From assembly GCF_003286125.1 (NCBI RefSeq), contig NZ_QMED01000009.1, positions 62,001 through 126,000 of the forward strand: DNA of 64,000 nt, written 5' to 3'. A program made the position numbers and the translations under genes. Of this stretch, positions 48,643 to 58,520 are shown one piece after another (within the stretch, counting starts at the first letter, position 1; every line of letters starts with the position of its first letter). The notes beneath the pieces were generated by a model. It was given only the letters and a program-made list of their open reading frames with translations. It did not search any database and had not been told where the DNA came from. The stretch is from Algibacillus agarilyticus (GTDB lineage: Bacteria; Pseudomonadota; Gammaproteobacteria; Enterobacterales; Alteromonadaceae).

Positions 48643-49215
48643 TTAAGTAAAGTTAATCTTGTACTTGCTCATTAACCGAGCCAACTGTGGTTTATTCGCT
48701 TGTATTTCTTGTAACGATAGCCCATTGATCTCATGCGGAAAAACCAACCATTCGTTTGAAATATTTAAGTAGTAATCCGGAGTTCTGAGGGTTTGATTAT
48801 TGTCAGGTTTATACCAAGGGGTCGCAATTTTGATCGCCATTGGCATCTCATCTTGACATAAACCGCTTAAGGTATTTATCACCGCATCAATACTTTTACC
48901 CGTATCAAATATATCATCAACGATCAATAATTTCGTTTTACGATCCACATGCTGTGCAACATAATCTAAACCATGCACACGTACGGTTTTTCCCTGCTGA
49001 GAAGCGCCAATATAAGATGACGTTCTAATACTAATATGATCAGCTTCAATGCCGCATACTTCCAAAACTTCTTGCACCGCAATACCTACAGGCGTTCCCC
49101 CCCGCCACAATGCAATAATAAAATCGGGAGCATATTCGCTTTGTACAATCTTCATACCAAGTTCAAATGAGTCACTTAATAATGCATCAGCATCAATAAA
49201 TATTTTTGTGGGCAT
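48643..49215 (-). CDS. Phosphoribosyltransferase family protein
   Basis: Type I phosphoribosyltransferase of 190 residues, probably acting on a purine base. The PRPP-binding motif is LLIVDDIFDTGKSIDAV near residues 95-111, and the PPi loop is in ALWRGGTPVGIAVQEVL near residues 36-52. The N-terminal hood and C-terminal part (TPDYYLNISNEWLVFPHEI) resemble hypoxanthine or xanthine phosphoribosyltransferases, but I cannot tell the base. It stands alone between yfbR and acs. Confidence 0.82.
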   Translation of the reverse strand: MPTKIFIDADALLSDSFELGMKIVQSEYAPDFIIALWRGGTPVGIAVQEVLEVCGIEADHISIRTSSYIGASQQGKTVRVHGLDYVAQHVDRKTKLLIVDDIFDTGKSIDAVINTLSGLCQDEMPMAIKIATPWYKPDNNQTLRTPDYYLNISNEWLVFPHEINGLSLQEIQANKPQLARLMSKYKINFT

Positions 49216-49318
49216 GCATTAAACCTTATCTAAAAGAGGACAAACAACTAACACAACATGCTTAGTTGTTTATTGAGTATAGCTAATTATTGATTTGGGT
49301 ATTGAATTTGAAATGAAA

Positions 49319-49340
49319 AAACGCGGTAAAAACCGCGTTT
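49319..49340 (-). terminator. Intrinsic terminator of acs
   Basis: On -, AAACGCGGT and ACCGCGTTT pair around a short loop and run into six Ts, about 40 bases after the acs stop. Confidence 0.88.
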
Positions 49341-49380
49341 AATGTTACGTGAAAAATAGATTTACGAGCCGTTTATTAGA

Positions 49381-51324
49381 TTAACGATTTAACCGATTTT
49401 CAATTAATTGCTCAACAACAGTCGGATCGGCCAGTGTTGATGTGTCGCCTAAATGCTCATGTTCATTAGCGGCTATTTTGCGTAAAATGCGACGCATTAT
49501 TTTGCCTGAACGTGTTTTAGGCAACCCACCTGTCCAGTGGATCAAGTCAGGTGTTGCGATTGGACTTAACTCTTTACGCACCCAATTACGTACTGCTGCA
49601 GTGAGTTCATCGCTTATTTCAACACCTTCAATCGGTGAAACATAAACGTATATACCCAGCCCTTTTATATCATGCGGATAACCCACCACTGCAGCCTCAG
49701 CTATTGATTCATGTGCAACAAGTGCACTTTCAATTTCTGCGGTGCCTAATCTGTGCCCTGAAACATTGAGTACATCATCAACACGACCCGTTATCCAAAA
49801 ATAGTCATCTTCATCACGTCTTGCTCCGTCTCCGGTAAAATACATGTTCTCGTATGCACTAAAATAAGTTTGCTCAAAACGAGTATGATCACCATAGATC
49901 GAACGAGCTTGACCAGGCCAACTATCTAAAATAACTAAGTTACCTTCAGCTTTGCCTTCAAGTATATTGCCCTCGCTATCAACAAGAGCAGGTTTAATAC
50001 CAAAAAAGGGTCGAGTAGCAGAACCCGGCTTTAACTCAGTCGCCCCGGGTAAAGGCGTAATTAAAATGCCGCCTGTTTCAGTTTGCCACCAAGTATCCAC
50101 AATTGGACACTTCTCGTTGCCAATATTTTTGTGATACCAATTCCAAGCTTCTGGATTAATCGGTTCACCAACCGAGCCTAATAAACGTAACGATTGACGA
50201 TTATTAGTCGCATAGGGTTCAGTGCCTTTCGCCATTAAAGCGCGAATAGCCGTCGGTGCGGTATACAAGATTGATACATTGTGTTTATCAACGATATCGC
50301 CAATACGTGCACTTGATGGGTAGGTTGGAACCCCCTCAAATATAACTTGTGTGCAGCCATTTGCTAATGGGCCATAAACAACATATGAATGCCCAGTGAT
50401 CCAACCAACATCCGCAGCGCACCAATAAATATCATTAGGTTGGATATCAAAAATCAATTCTTGGGTCATAGAAGCATAAACTAAATAACCACCGGTTGTA
50501 TGCACAACGCCTTTAGGTTGGCCAGTCGAACCTGATGTATAAAGAATAAATAAAGGATCTTCCGCATTCATGGGTTCAGGTTCACAAATAGCGGGTAAAT
50601 CAGCAGTTAAGGTCTCGACACAAACATCAACACTATCATCCCAACGGATATCTGCCCCTGTATTAGTAAAAACAAGACAAGCTGTAATAGAGGTTACATC
50701 TTCACGCGCTAATGCTTCATCTACATTCGCTTTTAAAGCAACCGATTTACCCCCACGACGACTTTCGTCGGCAGTAATAATAACTTTAGCATTTGAGTTA
50801 TTAATACGATCGGCAATGGCATTAGGAGAAAAACCGCCAAAAATAACAGAGTGCACAGCACCGATGCGGGCACAGGCTTGCATCGCATAAACAGCATCAA
50901 CCGTCATCGGCATGTATATCGCAACACTGTCGCCTTTAGAAACACCTAATTTTTTTAAACCATTTGCTAATTTGGCCACGTTATCATGTAAAGCTTGGTA
51001 TGAAACCGTAAAACTTACCTCGGGTGAATCACCTTCAAAAATCAGGGCGGTTTTATTTGCATGCTTAGCTAAATGACGATCAATACAATTATATGAAGCA
51101 TTAAGCACGCCATCTTCAAACCATTTGATGCTGACATTGTCTTTTGCGTAAGACGTATTTTTAACAACCGTATAAGGTTTGATCCAATCTAGTCTTTGAC
51201 CCTGCTTTGCCCAAAACGTATCGGGGTCATCGATAGACTGTTGATATAAAGCCAAATATTTTTCATTATCAATAAGGGTGTTTTCAGCAAAGTGTGGCGC
51301 TACAGGAAAAGTTTGGTCTAGCAT
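49381..51324 (-). CDS. acs: Acetyl-CoA synthetase
   Basis: AMP-forming acetyl-CoA synthetase of 647 residues; it activates acetate in two steps through acetyl-AMP. The ATP motif [15 protein letters not shown] lies near residue 265, the acyl-adenylate motif in [13 protein letters not shown], and the C-terminal lysine in [15 protein letters not shown], the site of inhibitory acetylation by Pat-type enzymes in relatives. The start is the ATG at 51324, with TGGAGTG upstream; an earlier in-frame codon at 51381 adds 19 residues of no homology. No actP or pat gene is adjacent. Confidence 0.96.
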   Translation of the reverse strand: MLDQTFPVAPHFAENTLIDNEKYLALYQQSIDDPDTFWAKQGQRLDWIKPYTVVKNTSYAKDNVSIKWFEDGVLNASYNCIDRHLAKHANKTALIFEGDSPEVSFTVSYQALHDNVAKLANGLKKLGVSKGDSVAIYMPMTVDAVYAMQACARIGAVHSVIFGGFSPNAIADRINNSNAKVIITADESRRGGKSVALKANVDEALAREDVTSITACLVFTNTGADIRWDDSVDVCVETLTADLPAICEPEPMNAEDPLFILYTSGSTGQPKGVVHTTGGYLVYASMTQELIFDIQPNDIYWCAADVGWITGHSYVVYGPLANGCTQVIFEGVPTYPSSARIGDIVDKHNVSILYTAPTAIRALMAKGTEPYATNNRQSLRLLGSVGEPINPEAWNWYHKNIGNEKCPIVDTWWQTETGGILITPLPGATELKPGSATRPFFGIKPALVDSEGNILEGKAEGNLVILDSWPGQARSIYGDHTRFEQTYFSAYENMYFTGDGARRDEDDYFWITGRVDDVLNVSGHRLGTAEIESALVAHESIAEAAVVGYPHDIKGLGIYVYVSPIEGVEISDELTAAVRNWVRKELSPIATPDLIHWTGGLPKTRSGKIMRRILRKIAANEHEHLGDTSTLADPTVVEQLIENRLNR

Positions 51325-51562
51325 GAATGTCACTCCATTCTTTTTTATTTTTATAAATTGATTACAGATTCTAGATAGCACTTTGAAAAATAACGAGGTT
51401 AAAACTAATTAATCAAAGGTGTTTACCGCAAATTTAGGCGCTAGATTAACAGGATATTCAATATTTTTTAAGAATTTTGTTACATCAAGGAATAGAATGA
51501 GTAAGAGGGAAAATAATTTAATAGCGAAATTCAAATAATGTAGAAGACAAACCAAACAAGAA

Positions 51563-51584
51563 TACGGCGTTTAGCAACGCCGTA
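51563..51584 (-). terminator. Hairpin downstream of pomB
   Basis: TACGGCGTT and AACGCCGTA form a 9-bp perfect stem with a four-base loop, 17 bases after the pomB stop on -. The T run is weak. Confidence 0.65.
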
Positions 51585-51586
51585 AT

Positions 51587-51600
51587 TAATACCAATCCGT
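51587..51600. repeat. Possible solo end of the 252-bp element
   Basis: TAATACCAATCCGT matches the outer 14 bases of the right end of copies 1 and 3, in the reverse direction. It touches the stop codon of pomB. No further part of the element follows, so this is an end remnant or a chance match. Confidence 0.35.
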
Positions 51601-52521
51601 CTATTTTCGAACTTCGATGGGGTCTGATTCTTTGGCTTTACCTTGTAATATCGCGATCTCTACACGGCGATTACGGCGGCGATTAGTGAGTGTGTTGTTT
51701 GGCACTAACGGGCGAGTATCTGCATGACCAACCACAACTAAACGACCTTGTTCAAAATTAGGCGTTCGGATCATCTCATGTGCAACCGCAACCGCTCTTT
51801 TACTCGATAGCTCCCAATTTGATGCATATAATTCAGACCCTACATTTTGGTTATCGGTGTGCCCGGATACGGTGATTTCACCCGGTACTTCATTTAACAG
51901 TAAGGCAATGTCTTTAATAATGGGTTTAAATTGAGGCTGTAAAAATGCTGAACCTGATGGAAAAGCCCCGTTTTCTCGTATACGAATAATAATTTGTTGG
52001 CCAAGCGATTCAAGCTCAATAGCGCCATCAACAATTTGATCTTCAAGCTGTTGCGCTATTTTTTTAACTAATTCGCTCATTTGTTCTTGCGACGCTTGGC
52101 TTTGTGATTCACTTGCTTGTTGGCTTGCGGTTTCTTGTGAGGAGCCACCCCGTTGATTGCCGCGTTGCTTTTGTCTACCCCCGGCAGAATCCTCATCACC
52201 CGCCTGAAACTCTAACATTTGTTGGGTCATTTCAATTGTTTGTTGTTGAATAGTCTCGATAGGCGTTGGATCGGGTCTACCCGGACGAAACTCTTGCGCG
52301 ATAACAGACGTACCTTTAGGAATATCTTTAACTTCAAGTTTATTTTGCACACCAAATGCAAACTTCATTGACCCCGCAATCTGTTTAAATTTAAGTACAT
52401 CCATTTCAGAAAACGCAAGTAACAATACAAAGAAACACATCAACAAAGACATGAGATCTGCAAAAGTCCCCATCCAAGCGGGTAGACCTTCGGGAGGACA
52501 TTTAGGACATTCATCAGCCAT
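51601..52521 (-). CDS. pomB: Sodium-driven flagellar stator protein PomB
   Basis: B subunit of the Na+-type stator, 306 residues. The single membrane helix (MGTFADLMSLLMCFFVLLLAF) carries the ion-binding aspartate D22, equal to D24 of Vibrio PomB. A Gln- and Ser-rich linker (about 90-150) leads to the C-terminal OmpA-like peptidoglycan-binding domain with ITVSGHTDNQNVG and LTNRRRNRRVEIAIL. It follows pomA by eight bases. With MotY at 9842 it points to a polar Na+-driven flagellum. The linker's repeated Q/S composition is typical of a flexible plug region. Confidence 0.93.
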   Translation of the reverse strand: MADECPKCPPEGLPAWMGTFADLMSLLMCFFVLLLAFSEMDVLKFKQIAGSMKFAFGVQNKLEVKDIPKGTSVIAQEFRPGRPDPTPIETIQQQTIEMTQQMLEFQAGDEDSAGGRQKQRGNQRGGSSQETASQQASESQSQASQEQMSELVKKIAQQLEDQIVDGAIELESLGQQIIIRIRENGAFPSGSAFLQPQFKPIIKDIALLLNEVPGEITVSGHTDNQNVGSELYASNWELSSKRAVAVAHEMIRTPNFEQGRLVVVGHADTRPLVPNNTLTNRRRNRRVEIAILQGKAKESDPIEVRK

Positions 52522-52529
52522 ATCAGTTC

Positions 52530-53291
52530 CTACTCTTCTGTTGAAGTGCCACGTTTAGATTCAGCAAGGTAATTTTTTAATATGCCTTCAATAACCCTTG
52601 GGTTTTGCCCATCTTGAATACCAAGAATAGCATCCAAAATTAATTGCTGGTTTAACTTTTCTTCGTTGGTTCTAATAACCAGTTTACCCGCTAACGGCAA
52701 TGCAATAACGTTAGATAAAAACGCCCCATATAATGTAGTTAACAACGCAACAGCCATTGCCGGGCCAATCGCTTTAGGGTCATCCATGTTAGATAACATA
52801 GCAACTAAACCAATCAAGGTACCAATCATCCCCATGGCAGGTGCAACGTCACCTAACGCTTTTAACAATGCCACACCTAGCTCATGCCGTTCAGTGGTTA
52901 AGGTAATATCTTTTTCAAGAGTCGCTCTAACCACTTCACCGTCGTGGCCATCAACTAACATATCAACGCCTTTTTGCATAAAAGCGTTTTCGATTTCAGC
53001 TTCTTCTAACGCTAAAAACCCCCCTTTACGCGCAGCATCAGCCATTTCAACCGACTTATGGATAAGTTCATCAGGCGATTCAATTTTAAACATGAAGGCC
53101 TTACCCATAATTTTGCCAATGCCGACAAACTGTCCCATGGTATAATTAGACATAACAACGAAGATAGAACCGACAAATACAATAAGAACAGATTGCACAT
53201 CAACGAACATCATAATGTCACCGGCAAGAAACATTGCTGCTAATACAAAGCCGATGGACCCAAGTAATCCAATTAACGTTGCTAAATCCAC
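52530..53291 (-). CDS. pomA: Sodium-driven flagellar stator protein PomA
   Basis: A subunit of the Na+-type stator, 253 residues with four membrane helices, two near the N-terminus and two near residues 150-205. The cytoplasmic loop (residues about 60-140) is where PomA meets FliG. MGMIGTLIGLVAMLSNMDDPKAIGP, with the third helix, and LLTTLYGAFLSNVIALPLAGKL are strongly conserved MotA/PomA segments. It heads the pomA-pomB pair on -, diverging from xseB across a region that contains a repeat element; pomAB beside xseB is also seen in Vibrio. Confidence 0.95.
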   Translation of the reverse strand: MDLATLIGLLGSIGFVLAAMFLAGDIMMFVDVQSVLIVFVGSIFVVMSNYTMGQFVGIGKIMGKAFMFKIESPDELIHKSVEMADAARKGGFLALEEAEIENAFMQKGVDMLVDGHDGEVVRATLEKDITLTTERHELGVALLKALGDVAPAMGMIGTLIGLVAMLSNMDDPKAIGPAMAVALLTTLYGAFLSNVIALPLAGKLVIRTNEEKLNQQLILDAILGIQDGQNPRVIEGILKNYLAESKRGTSTEE

Positions 53292-53447
53292 TATTATCTC
53301 CTAGTGTTTTTTTAATTCTTATATTGTTACAGCTAACAATTCATTCGTTAGCTTGGTCGATTTTTTCATTACTGACTTAACTATAATCCGCGCGCTAACA
53401 ATAGTCGACCGCAATCTACTACTTTCATGTTACAAATCAATATGCTG

Positions 53448-53767
53448 CTAGGGCGTGTTTATCTTTTATGTATACTTTTGCAGCCGTATTTGCACGATTT
53501 ATACAAGGCAGAGCGATTGCGGTGTCGTTATTCTACATAAAAGAGCGATAAAGACTTTATGCTTCTGCAAAGTCACCTTACCCCACATCCATGTTGGGCA
53601 ACATAGTAGAAATAGGGCAAATGCGCTGCCCTTTGGGTTCAATCCAAAACGTTTTGCTCTTTGTTATTGGCTTTTGACGTAGAACCACTATGCCATCAAG
53701 CCAATGCCGCGATCAAAACGCTTTGGAATTGAACAAAATCTATACGACAAAGATAAACACGCCCTAG
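53448..53767. repeat. 320-bp element with perfect 19-bp terminal inverted repeats
   Basis: The ends are CTAGGGCGTGTTTATCTTT (53448-53466) and its exact complement (53749-53767). Inside, 53637-53656 pairs with 53714-53734 and ATTGGCTT (53667) pairs with AAGCCAAT (53698), so the right half folds into a long hairpin. GGGCA/TGCCC gives another small stem near 53614. No transposase or convincing gene is present. It lies between the diverging pomA and xseB genes. The form fits a non-autonomous mobile element; this family differs from the 252-bp one. Confidence 0.85.
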
Positions 53768-54277
53768 TTTATTGCAACCCATTTAAGCGTTAACATACTA
53801 AAACCAGCTATAGATTAGCTAATATTACTCAATTTAGTTAACTTTAGTTGGAATACAAAGCGATGTCTGCAACTTGATGAAATTAAACCAAGCCCAAATG
53901 CCCGTTCAGCGTCTTTTAAAACCACTGAGGAATATCAAGCCAATTCCCCTGATAAAACAGCGTGTTATGATATTAGTATCGGCCTGTAACAGCATGACTT
54001 TAACTCAAATCTAAGCATACGCCAATTAAAATACCTCCGTATTAAAATAGTATAACAATCATAGCGCTTTATACTTTATTGAATTCAATAACAAACAACT
54101 AGCGCGTTTAAATAAAACCCTATAAAAAGTAAAGAATACAAGATTAAAAACATGACGACCAAGCCAACCCAATACTCTGACTCTAAGCCCTATTTTATGC
54201 TAATTTTGCGGGATTAAAGTTGACCGAAAACCAGTCGTCATGTAGTGTTGCGCAACATTTTTAAAACACTTGATATC
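53768..54277. other. Gene-free region upstream of xseB
   Basis: About 500 bases with no gene that I can support. CATGACGAC (54151-54159) and GTCGTCATG (54234-54242) form a spaced 9-base inverted repeat around a 17-codon frame starting ATGACGACC. This frame has no clear ribosome site. The xseB promoter should lie here. Confidence 0.4.
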
Positions 54278-54520
54278 ATGGCCGCTAAAAAACCTGAAAA
54301 CATGACTTTAGAAGCGACGCTCGGTGAACTAGAAAACCTCGTTACACAGTTAGAATCAGGCGATTTACCGCTTGAAGATGCCTTAAAAAACTTTGAAAGA
54401 GGCATAGGTTTAGTCACTGCAAGTCAGCAAAAATTAACGCAAGCAGAACAAAAGATACAGATGATCACGCAAGCTAGTGAAACCGCTGCTTTAAAAACAT
54501 TCAAACCTGAAGAGGATTAA
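54278..54520 (+). CDS. xseB: Exodeoxyribonuclease VII small subunit
   Basis: Small subunit of exonuclease VII, which degrades single-stranded DNA to oligonucleotides. The 80-residue product matches the family: LEATLGELENLVTQLESGDLPLEDALKNFERG is read as two helices and the tail is charged. I use the ATG at 54278 (MAAKKPENM); a frame start 11 codons earlier adds a non-conserved MLRNIFKTLDI. Two bases separate it from ispA. The large subunit xseA is not in the window. Confidence 0.93.
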   Translation: MAAKKPENMTLEATLGELENLVTQLESGDLPLEDALKNFERGIGLVTASQQKLTQAEQKIQMITQASETAALKTFKPEED

Positions 54521-54522
54521 GA

Positions 54523-55407
54523 GTGTCACTTGAACAAGCGCTAAATACGGCCCAGCAGCATATCGCTGATGTGTTCGATCACTATTTATCTGAATTACCG
54601 GTCAACAAAAAAGACACACTGCATCAAGCGATGGCTTATAGTTTAACAAACGGCGGCAAACGCATACGTCCGTTTTTAGTCTTTATTGTTGCCGACATAT
54701 TAGGTCTACCCACCAAAGACGTATCGGCAGCTGCAGCCGCACTCGAAATAATCCATTGTTATTCATTAGTACATGATGATTTACCGGCAATGGATGACGA
54801 TGAATTACGTCGTGGAAAACCAACTTGCCATATTCAATTTAATGAAGCTCAAGCTATTTTAGCCGGCGATGCATTGCAGCCATTTGCTTTCGAAATTTTA
54901 GCAACTGCACAGCAAACCGATGCCGTTAAAGTAAAATGGGTACAAAGTTTAGCCCAAGCTGCGGGTATTGTTGGCATGTGTGGTGGCCAAAGCTTTGATC
55001 TAGAAGCTGAAAACAAACAACTGACCTTAATTGAACTCGAAAATATTCATAACCGAAAAACCGGTGCCTTATTATCTTGTGCAATAGAGCTTGCTTGTGC
55101 AGCCAAACCTAACTTACCGCCACAAGAACAACAAGAACTCCTCACCTTTGCTAAAAACATCGGGCTCGCTTATCAAGTTCGTGACGACATTTTAGATGTT
55201 ATTTCGAGCACCGAAGTACTAGGAAAGCCGCAAGGTTCAGATGTTAAATTACTAAAAAGTACATACCCTGCACTAATGGGACTTGAAGAAGCACAAGTAA
55301 AAGCAGACAGCTTATATCAAGAAGCACTAGAGGCTTTAAGTCGCTTACCGTACAATACACAGCAACTAGCAGATTTTGCTGCTTATATTGTTAAACGAAA
55401 CTATTAA
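54523..55407 (+). CDS. ispA: Farnesyl diphosphate synthase
   Basis: Prenyltransferase of 294 residues that condenses IPP with DMAPP and then GPP to make farnesyl diphosphate. The first aspartate-rich motif is [14 protein letters not shown] near residue 84 and the second is VRDDILDVI near residue 223; [10 protein letters not shown] is also conserved. It starts with GTG right after the xseB stop, next to the ribosome site AAGAG of the xseB end. The order xseB-ispA-dxs is conserved in gammaproteobacteria. Confidence 0.96.
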   Translation: MSLEQALNTAQQHIADVFDHYLSELPVNKKDTLHQAMAYSLTNGGKRIRPFLVFIVADILGLPTKDVSAAAAALEIIHCYSLVHDDLPAMDDDELRRGKPTCHIQFNEAQAILAGDALQPFAFEILATAQQTDAVKVKWVQSLAQAAGIVGMCGGQSFDLEAENKQLTLIELENIHNRKTGALLSCAIELACAAKPNLPPQEQQELLTFAKNIGLAYQVRDDILDVISSTEVLGKPQGSDVKLLKSTYPALMGLEEAQVKADSLYQEALEALSRLPYNTQQLADFAAYIVKRNY

Positions 55408-55424
55408 AATATTCATACCCATAC

Positions 55425-57290
55425 ATGAGCACAGATATTAGCAACTACCCTATTTTACGTTTAATTAATTCACCCGAAGAGCTTCGAAGTTTACCCCTGT
55501 CTGAGTTAAATCAAGCAGCGGATGAATTACGTCAATTTTTGTTAGCATCTGTTAGCCAAAGTAGTGGGCATTTTGCCTCAGGTCTTGGCACGGTTGAGCT
55601 CACTGTCGCCTTACATTATGTTTATAACACGCCCTTTGATCATCTTATCTGGGATGTGGGCCATCAAGCTTACCCACATAAAATATTAACGGGCCGTCGT
55701 GATAAAATTGATACCATTAGACAGCTAGATGGATTACATCCGTTTCCATGGCGAGAAGAAAGCGAGTTTGATACTTTTAGTGTCGGCCATTCTTCGACTT
55801 CAATCAGTGCTGCCGTGGGCATGGCCATTGCGGCAGAAAAAGAAAAAGCCAATCGCAAAGTGGTCGCGGTTATCGGCGATGGTGCCATGACCGCAGGCAT
55901 GGCATTTGAGGCCATGAACCATGCAGGTGGCGTTAAAGCGGATATGTTGGTCGTATTAAATGACAATGATATGTCTATCTCTGAAAATGTTGGCGCCTTA
56001 AATAGCCATTTAGCCCGCCTATTATCAGGTTCAATGTACACATCATTACGTGAAGGCAGTAAAAAATTATTAAGTGGTTTACCGCCAATTAAAGAACTAG
56101 CCAGCCGAGCAGAAGAACACTTAAAAGGAATGGTCGTTCCGGGGACTATCTTTGAAGAATTAGGTTTTAACTATATTGGTCCAATTGACGGACATGATGT
56201 TAAAGGTTTAATCGACACCTTAAAAAATATGCGTGGCCTTAAAGGCCCTCAGCTATTACACGTGGTAACTAAAAAAGGCAAAGGGTACAAACCTGCTGAA
56301 GCCGATCCGATTGGTTATCATGCCGTACCCAAATTTGATCCGAGTATCAGTAAGTTACCCAAAAAATCGGCATCCTCGCCTAGCTATTCACAAATATTTG
56401 GTGATTGGTTATGTGATATGGCAAAACAAGATCCAACATTAATGGCCATTACCCCTGCCATGCGTGAAGGCTCAGGTATGGTTAAATTCTCTAAAGAATT
56501 TCCTGCACAATACTTTGACGTCGCCATTGCCGAGCAGCATGCTGTAACACTAGCAGGTGGTATGGCAGCAGCCGGGTTAAAACCCGTAGTCGCCATTTAT
56601 TCATCATTTTTGCAGCGAGCCTATGATCAATTAATTCACGATGTTGCATTACAAAATTTACCCGTACTTTTTGCCATCGATCGGGCTGGCGTTGTCGGTG
56701 CAGATGGCGCTACACACCAAGGGCTTTATGATTTAAGCTTTTTACGCTGTATTCCGAACCTAATTATCATGTGCCCAGCAGACGAGAATGAATGCCGACA
56801 AATGTTATACACCGGCCATCAACTAAAACAACCGGCTGCAGTGCGCTACCCCAGAGGTTCAGGTACGGGCATTGAACCCAACAAAGCCATGCAAGCACTT
56901 GAAATAGGTAAAGGTCGTTTACTTATTCAAGGCCAAAAAATCGCAATTTTAAATTTTGGTAGTTTAATTACTTATGCCCAAGAAGCCGCAGAGCAATTAA
57001 ACGCCAGTGTGGCTGATATGCGATTTGTTAAGCCGCTCGATTTATCTTTAATCGATCAACTGCTAGCAGATCATGATGTGCTCATTACACTCGAAGACAA
57101 CGCAATCGCGGGTGGCGCAGGCAGTGCGGTTAACGAATATTTACAACAACGTAAATTGATTAAACCCGTACTAAATATCGGTTTACCTGATGAGTTTATT
57201 AGACACGGAACCCAAGAAGAAATTTATTCATTATATAAACTCGATACAGCAGGTATTGTCGAACAAATAAAAGCATACCTAGGTCAATAA
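55425..57290 (+). CDS. dxs: 1-deoxy-D-xylulose-5-phosphate synthase
   Basis: First enzyme of the MEP isoprenoid pathway; it joins pyruvate and glyceraldehyde 3-phosphate with thiamin diphosphate. The 621 residues contain [21 protein letters not shown], the thiamin motif [18 protein letters not shown] through [12 protein letters not shown], the transketolase-like [17 protein letters not shown] with the catalytic glutamate, and [15 protein letters not shown]. It lies 17 bases after ispA and feeds it with precursors. A hairpin follows. Confidence 0.97.
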   Translation: MSTDISNYPILRLINSPEELRSLPLSELNQAADELRQFLLASVSQSSGHFASGLGTVELTVALHYVYNTPFDHLIWDVGHQAYPHKILTGRRDKIDTIRQLDGLHPFPWREESEFDTFSVGHSSTSISAAVGMAIAAEKEKANRKVVAVIGDGAMTAGMAFEAMNHAGGVKADMLVVLNDNDMSISENVGALNSHLARLLSGSMYTSLREGSKKLLSGLPPIKELASRAEEHLKGMVVPGTIFEELGFNYIGPIDGHDVKGLIDTLKNMRGLKGPQLLHVVTKKGKGYKPAEADPIGYHAVPKFDPSISKLPKKSASSPSYSQIFGDWLCDMAKQDPTLMAITPAMREGSGMVKFSKEFPAQYFDVAIAEQHAVTLAGGMAAAGLKPVVAIYSSFLQRAYDQLIHDVALQNLPVLFAIDRAGVVGADGATHQGLYDLSFLRCIPNLIIMCPADENECRQMLYTGHQLKQPAAVRYPRGSGTGIEPNKAMQALEIGKGRLLIQGQKIAILNFGSLITYAQEAAEQLNASVADMRFVKPLDLSLIDQLLADHDVLITLEDNAIAGGAGSAVNEYLQQRKLIKPVLNIGLPDEFIRHGTQEEIYSLYKLDTAGIVEQIKAYLGQ

Positions 57291-57303
57291 CAACATTTTA
57301 CCA

Positions 57304-57333
57304 CACTGCTATTTGTAACTATAAATAGCAGTG
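57304..57333 (+). terminator. Stem-loop after dxs
   Basis: CACTGCTATTT and AAATAGCAGTG form an 11-bp perfect stem with an eight-base loop, 14 bases after the dxs stop. No T run follows directly; a short one (GTTTTT) comes eight bases later. Confidence 0.55.
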
Positions 57334-57459
57334 AAATGCCGTTTTTACACTTCCCGCGACTCTTTTACATTTTACGTACACTTCTTTACAGTTACGCTAA
57401 CCTTCAATCGATACACTTATTCCGACCTTTAAAAAGCACATAAAGACGAGGAATACGTT

Positions 57460-58191
57460 ATGAAACACTTAGTTGCCGCTTCTATATTTTCAGTGGGTTT
57501 AATCGCCTGTGGATCAGATTTTGATACTAAATCAAATGGAATGCGTTACAGCCATGATTTTGCTACAGAATCAGATGTTTGGACAGCAGGCTATGCCGAT
57601 TACCCAACAACCAATACCGATCAGTATGAGCTAACCAGCCAGCCTTTTACTACGTTTGATTACATGAGTCATGATGTAGAAAAAAGTACCGATGGTCACT
57701 TGTTGTCAGGCAATAATCATTCAGATGATTTGGTCATGTATTTAAAAACCCCCATTGATAACCTAGACAGTAACCAAAAATATAAAGCGGTGTTTTTTCT
57801 GCAACTAGCCGCAAATTATGGCCCTAACTGTGTCGGTACAGGAGGCTCACCCAGCGACAGCGTTTGGATAAAATCAGGAATTGCAGTTGAAGAACCCGAA
57901 ACCCTTGTTGAAAGTGGTGATACCGATATGTATCGATTAAATTGGGATATTGGCTCGCAATCTACTGATGGTACACAAGCTATCGTATTAGATACGTTAA
58001 CGGCGCCTGGGCTAGATTGCACAGGCGATGATTATGCTATTATCAATGTTAACAGCGCCGACAAAACGTTTGAATTTACCACGGATGATACAGGTTCAGC
58101 TTGGATATTTATCGGCATAGATTCAGGTTTTGAAGGCACAACAAAAACATATTTAACCGGCTATGCGCTCGATTTATACAAAGTAGATTAA
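57460..58191 (+). CDS. Predicted lipoprotein of unknown function
   Basis: Not recognised. The 243-residue product has a short signal peptide with lipobox LIAC (Cys17). The mature part is acidic, rich in Asp, Ser and Thr, and appears all-beta (for example QKYKAVFFLQLAANYG, TDMYRLNWDIGS, GSAWIFIGIDSGFEGTTKTYL). The pattern of a central aromatic-rich sandwich with no visible catalytic motif suggests a ligand-binding or structural surface protein. An ACGAGGAAT ribosome site precedes the ATG. It stands alone between dxs and a copy of the 252-bp element. Confidence 0.8.
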   Translation: MKHLVAASIFSVGLIACGSDFDTKSNGMRYSHDFATESDVWTAGYADYPTTNTDQYELTSQPFTTFDYMSHDVEKSTDGHLLSGNNHSDDLVMYLKTPIDNLDSNQKYKAVFFLQLAANYGPNCVGTGGSPSDSVWIKSGIAVEEPETLVESGDTDMYRLNWDIGSQSTDGTQAIVLDTLTAPGLDCTGDDYAIINVNSADKTFEFTTDDTGSAWIFIGIDSGFEGTTKTYLTGYALDLYKVD

Positions 58192-58207
58192 AATCAAGCG
58201 AGCTTTT

Positions 58208-58459
58208 ATACCAATTCATATAAATAAGTGATCTCTCAGAATGCATCCAGCGGTTTTTGAACAAGGCGTCGGTGTACAGGAATGGTTGTTCCCTTTCAAA
58301 TACCGATAACGCAGGTCAAAAGCCGCTGGGGCATTCCTTTCAGGCGAGTTTTAAATGCGCTTACTCTGTGTTGCTCGAATTCAAAAGAGCACCACTATTC
58401 TTTTATTTAAGCGCATTTAAACGCTCGCTGAGTGGGCACTTATTATTACGGATTGGTAT
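58208..58459. repeat. Dispersed 252-bp inverted-repeat element, copy 3
   Basis: Same length as copy 2 and about 98% identical to it by eye. Ends are TACCAATTCATATAAATAA and the complement of TTATTATTACGGATTGGTA. It lies 16 bases after the orphan lipoprotein stop, and 61 bases before the second copy of the 55-base palindrome. Confidence 0.9.
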
Positions 58460-58520
58460 TAGTCTCAAATAAAGCGGTTATGCATAAGTGTGATAACCGT
58501 TAATAGGCATGATTGCCATT

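Noticed and set aside
51325-51381. N-terminal extension of acetyl-CoA synthetase
   Set aside because: The family start and ribosome site are at 51324; the extra 19 codons have no similarity to other acetyl-CoA synthetases.
52666-53145. 159-codon frame on + opposite pomA
   Set aside because: It is antisense to a conserved gene; its low-complexity product is explained by pomA codon use.
53455-53682. 75-codon open frame inside the 320-bp element
   Set aside because: It overlaps the terminal inverted repeat and an internal hairpin arm, has no ribosome site, and its product resembles nothing I know.
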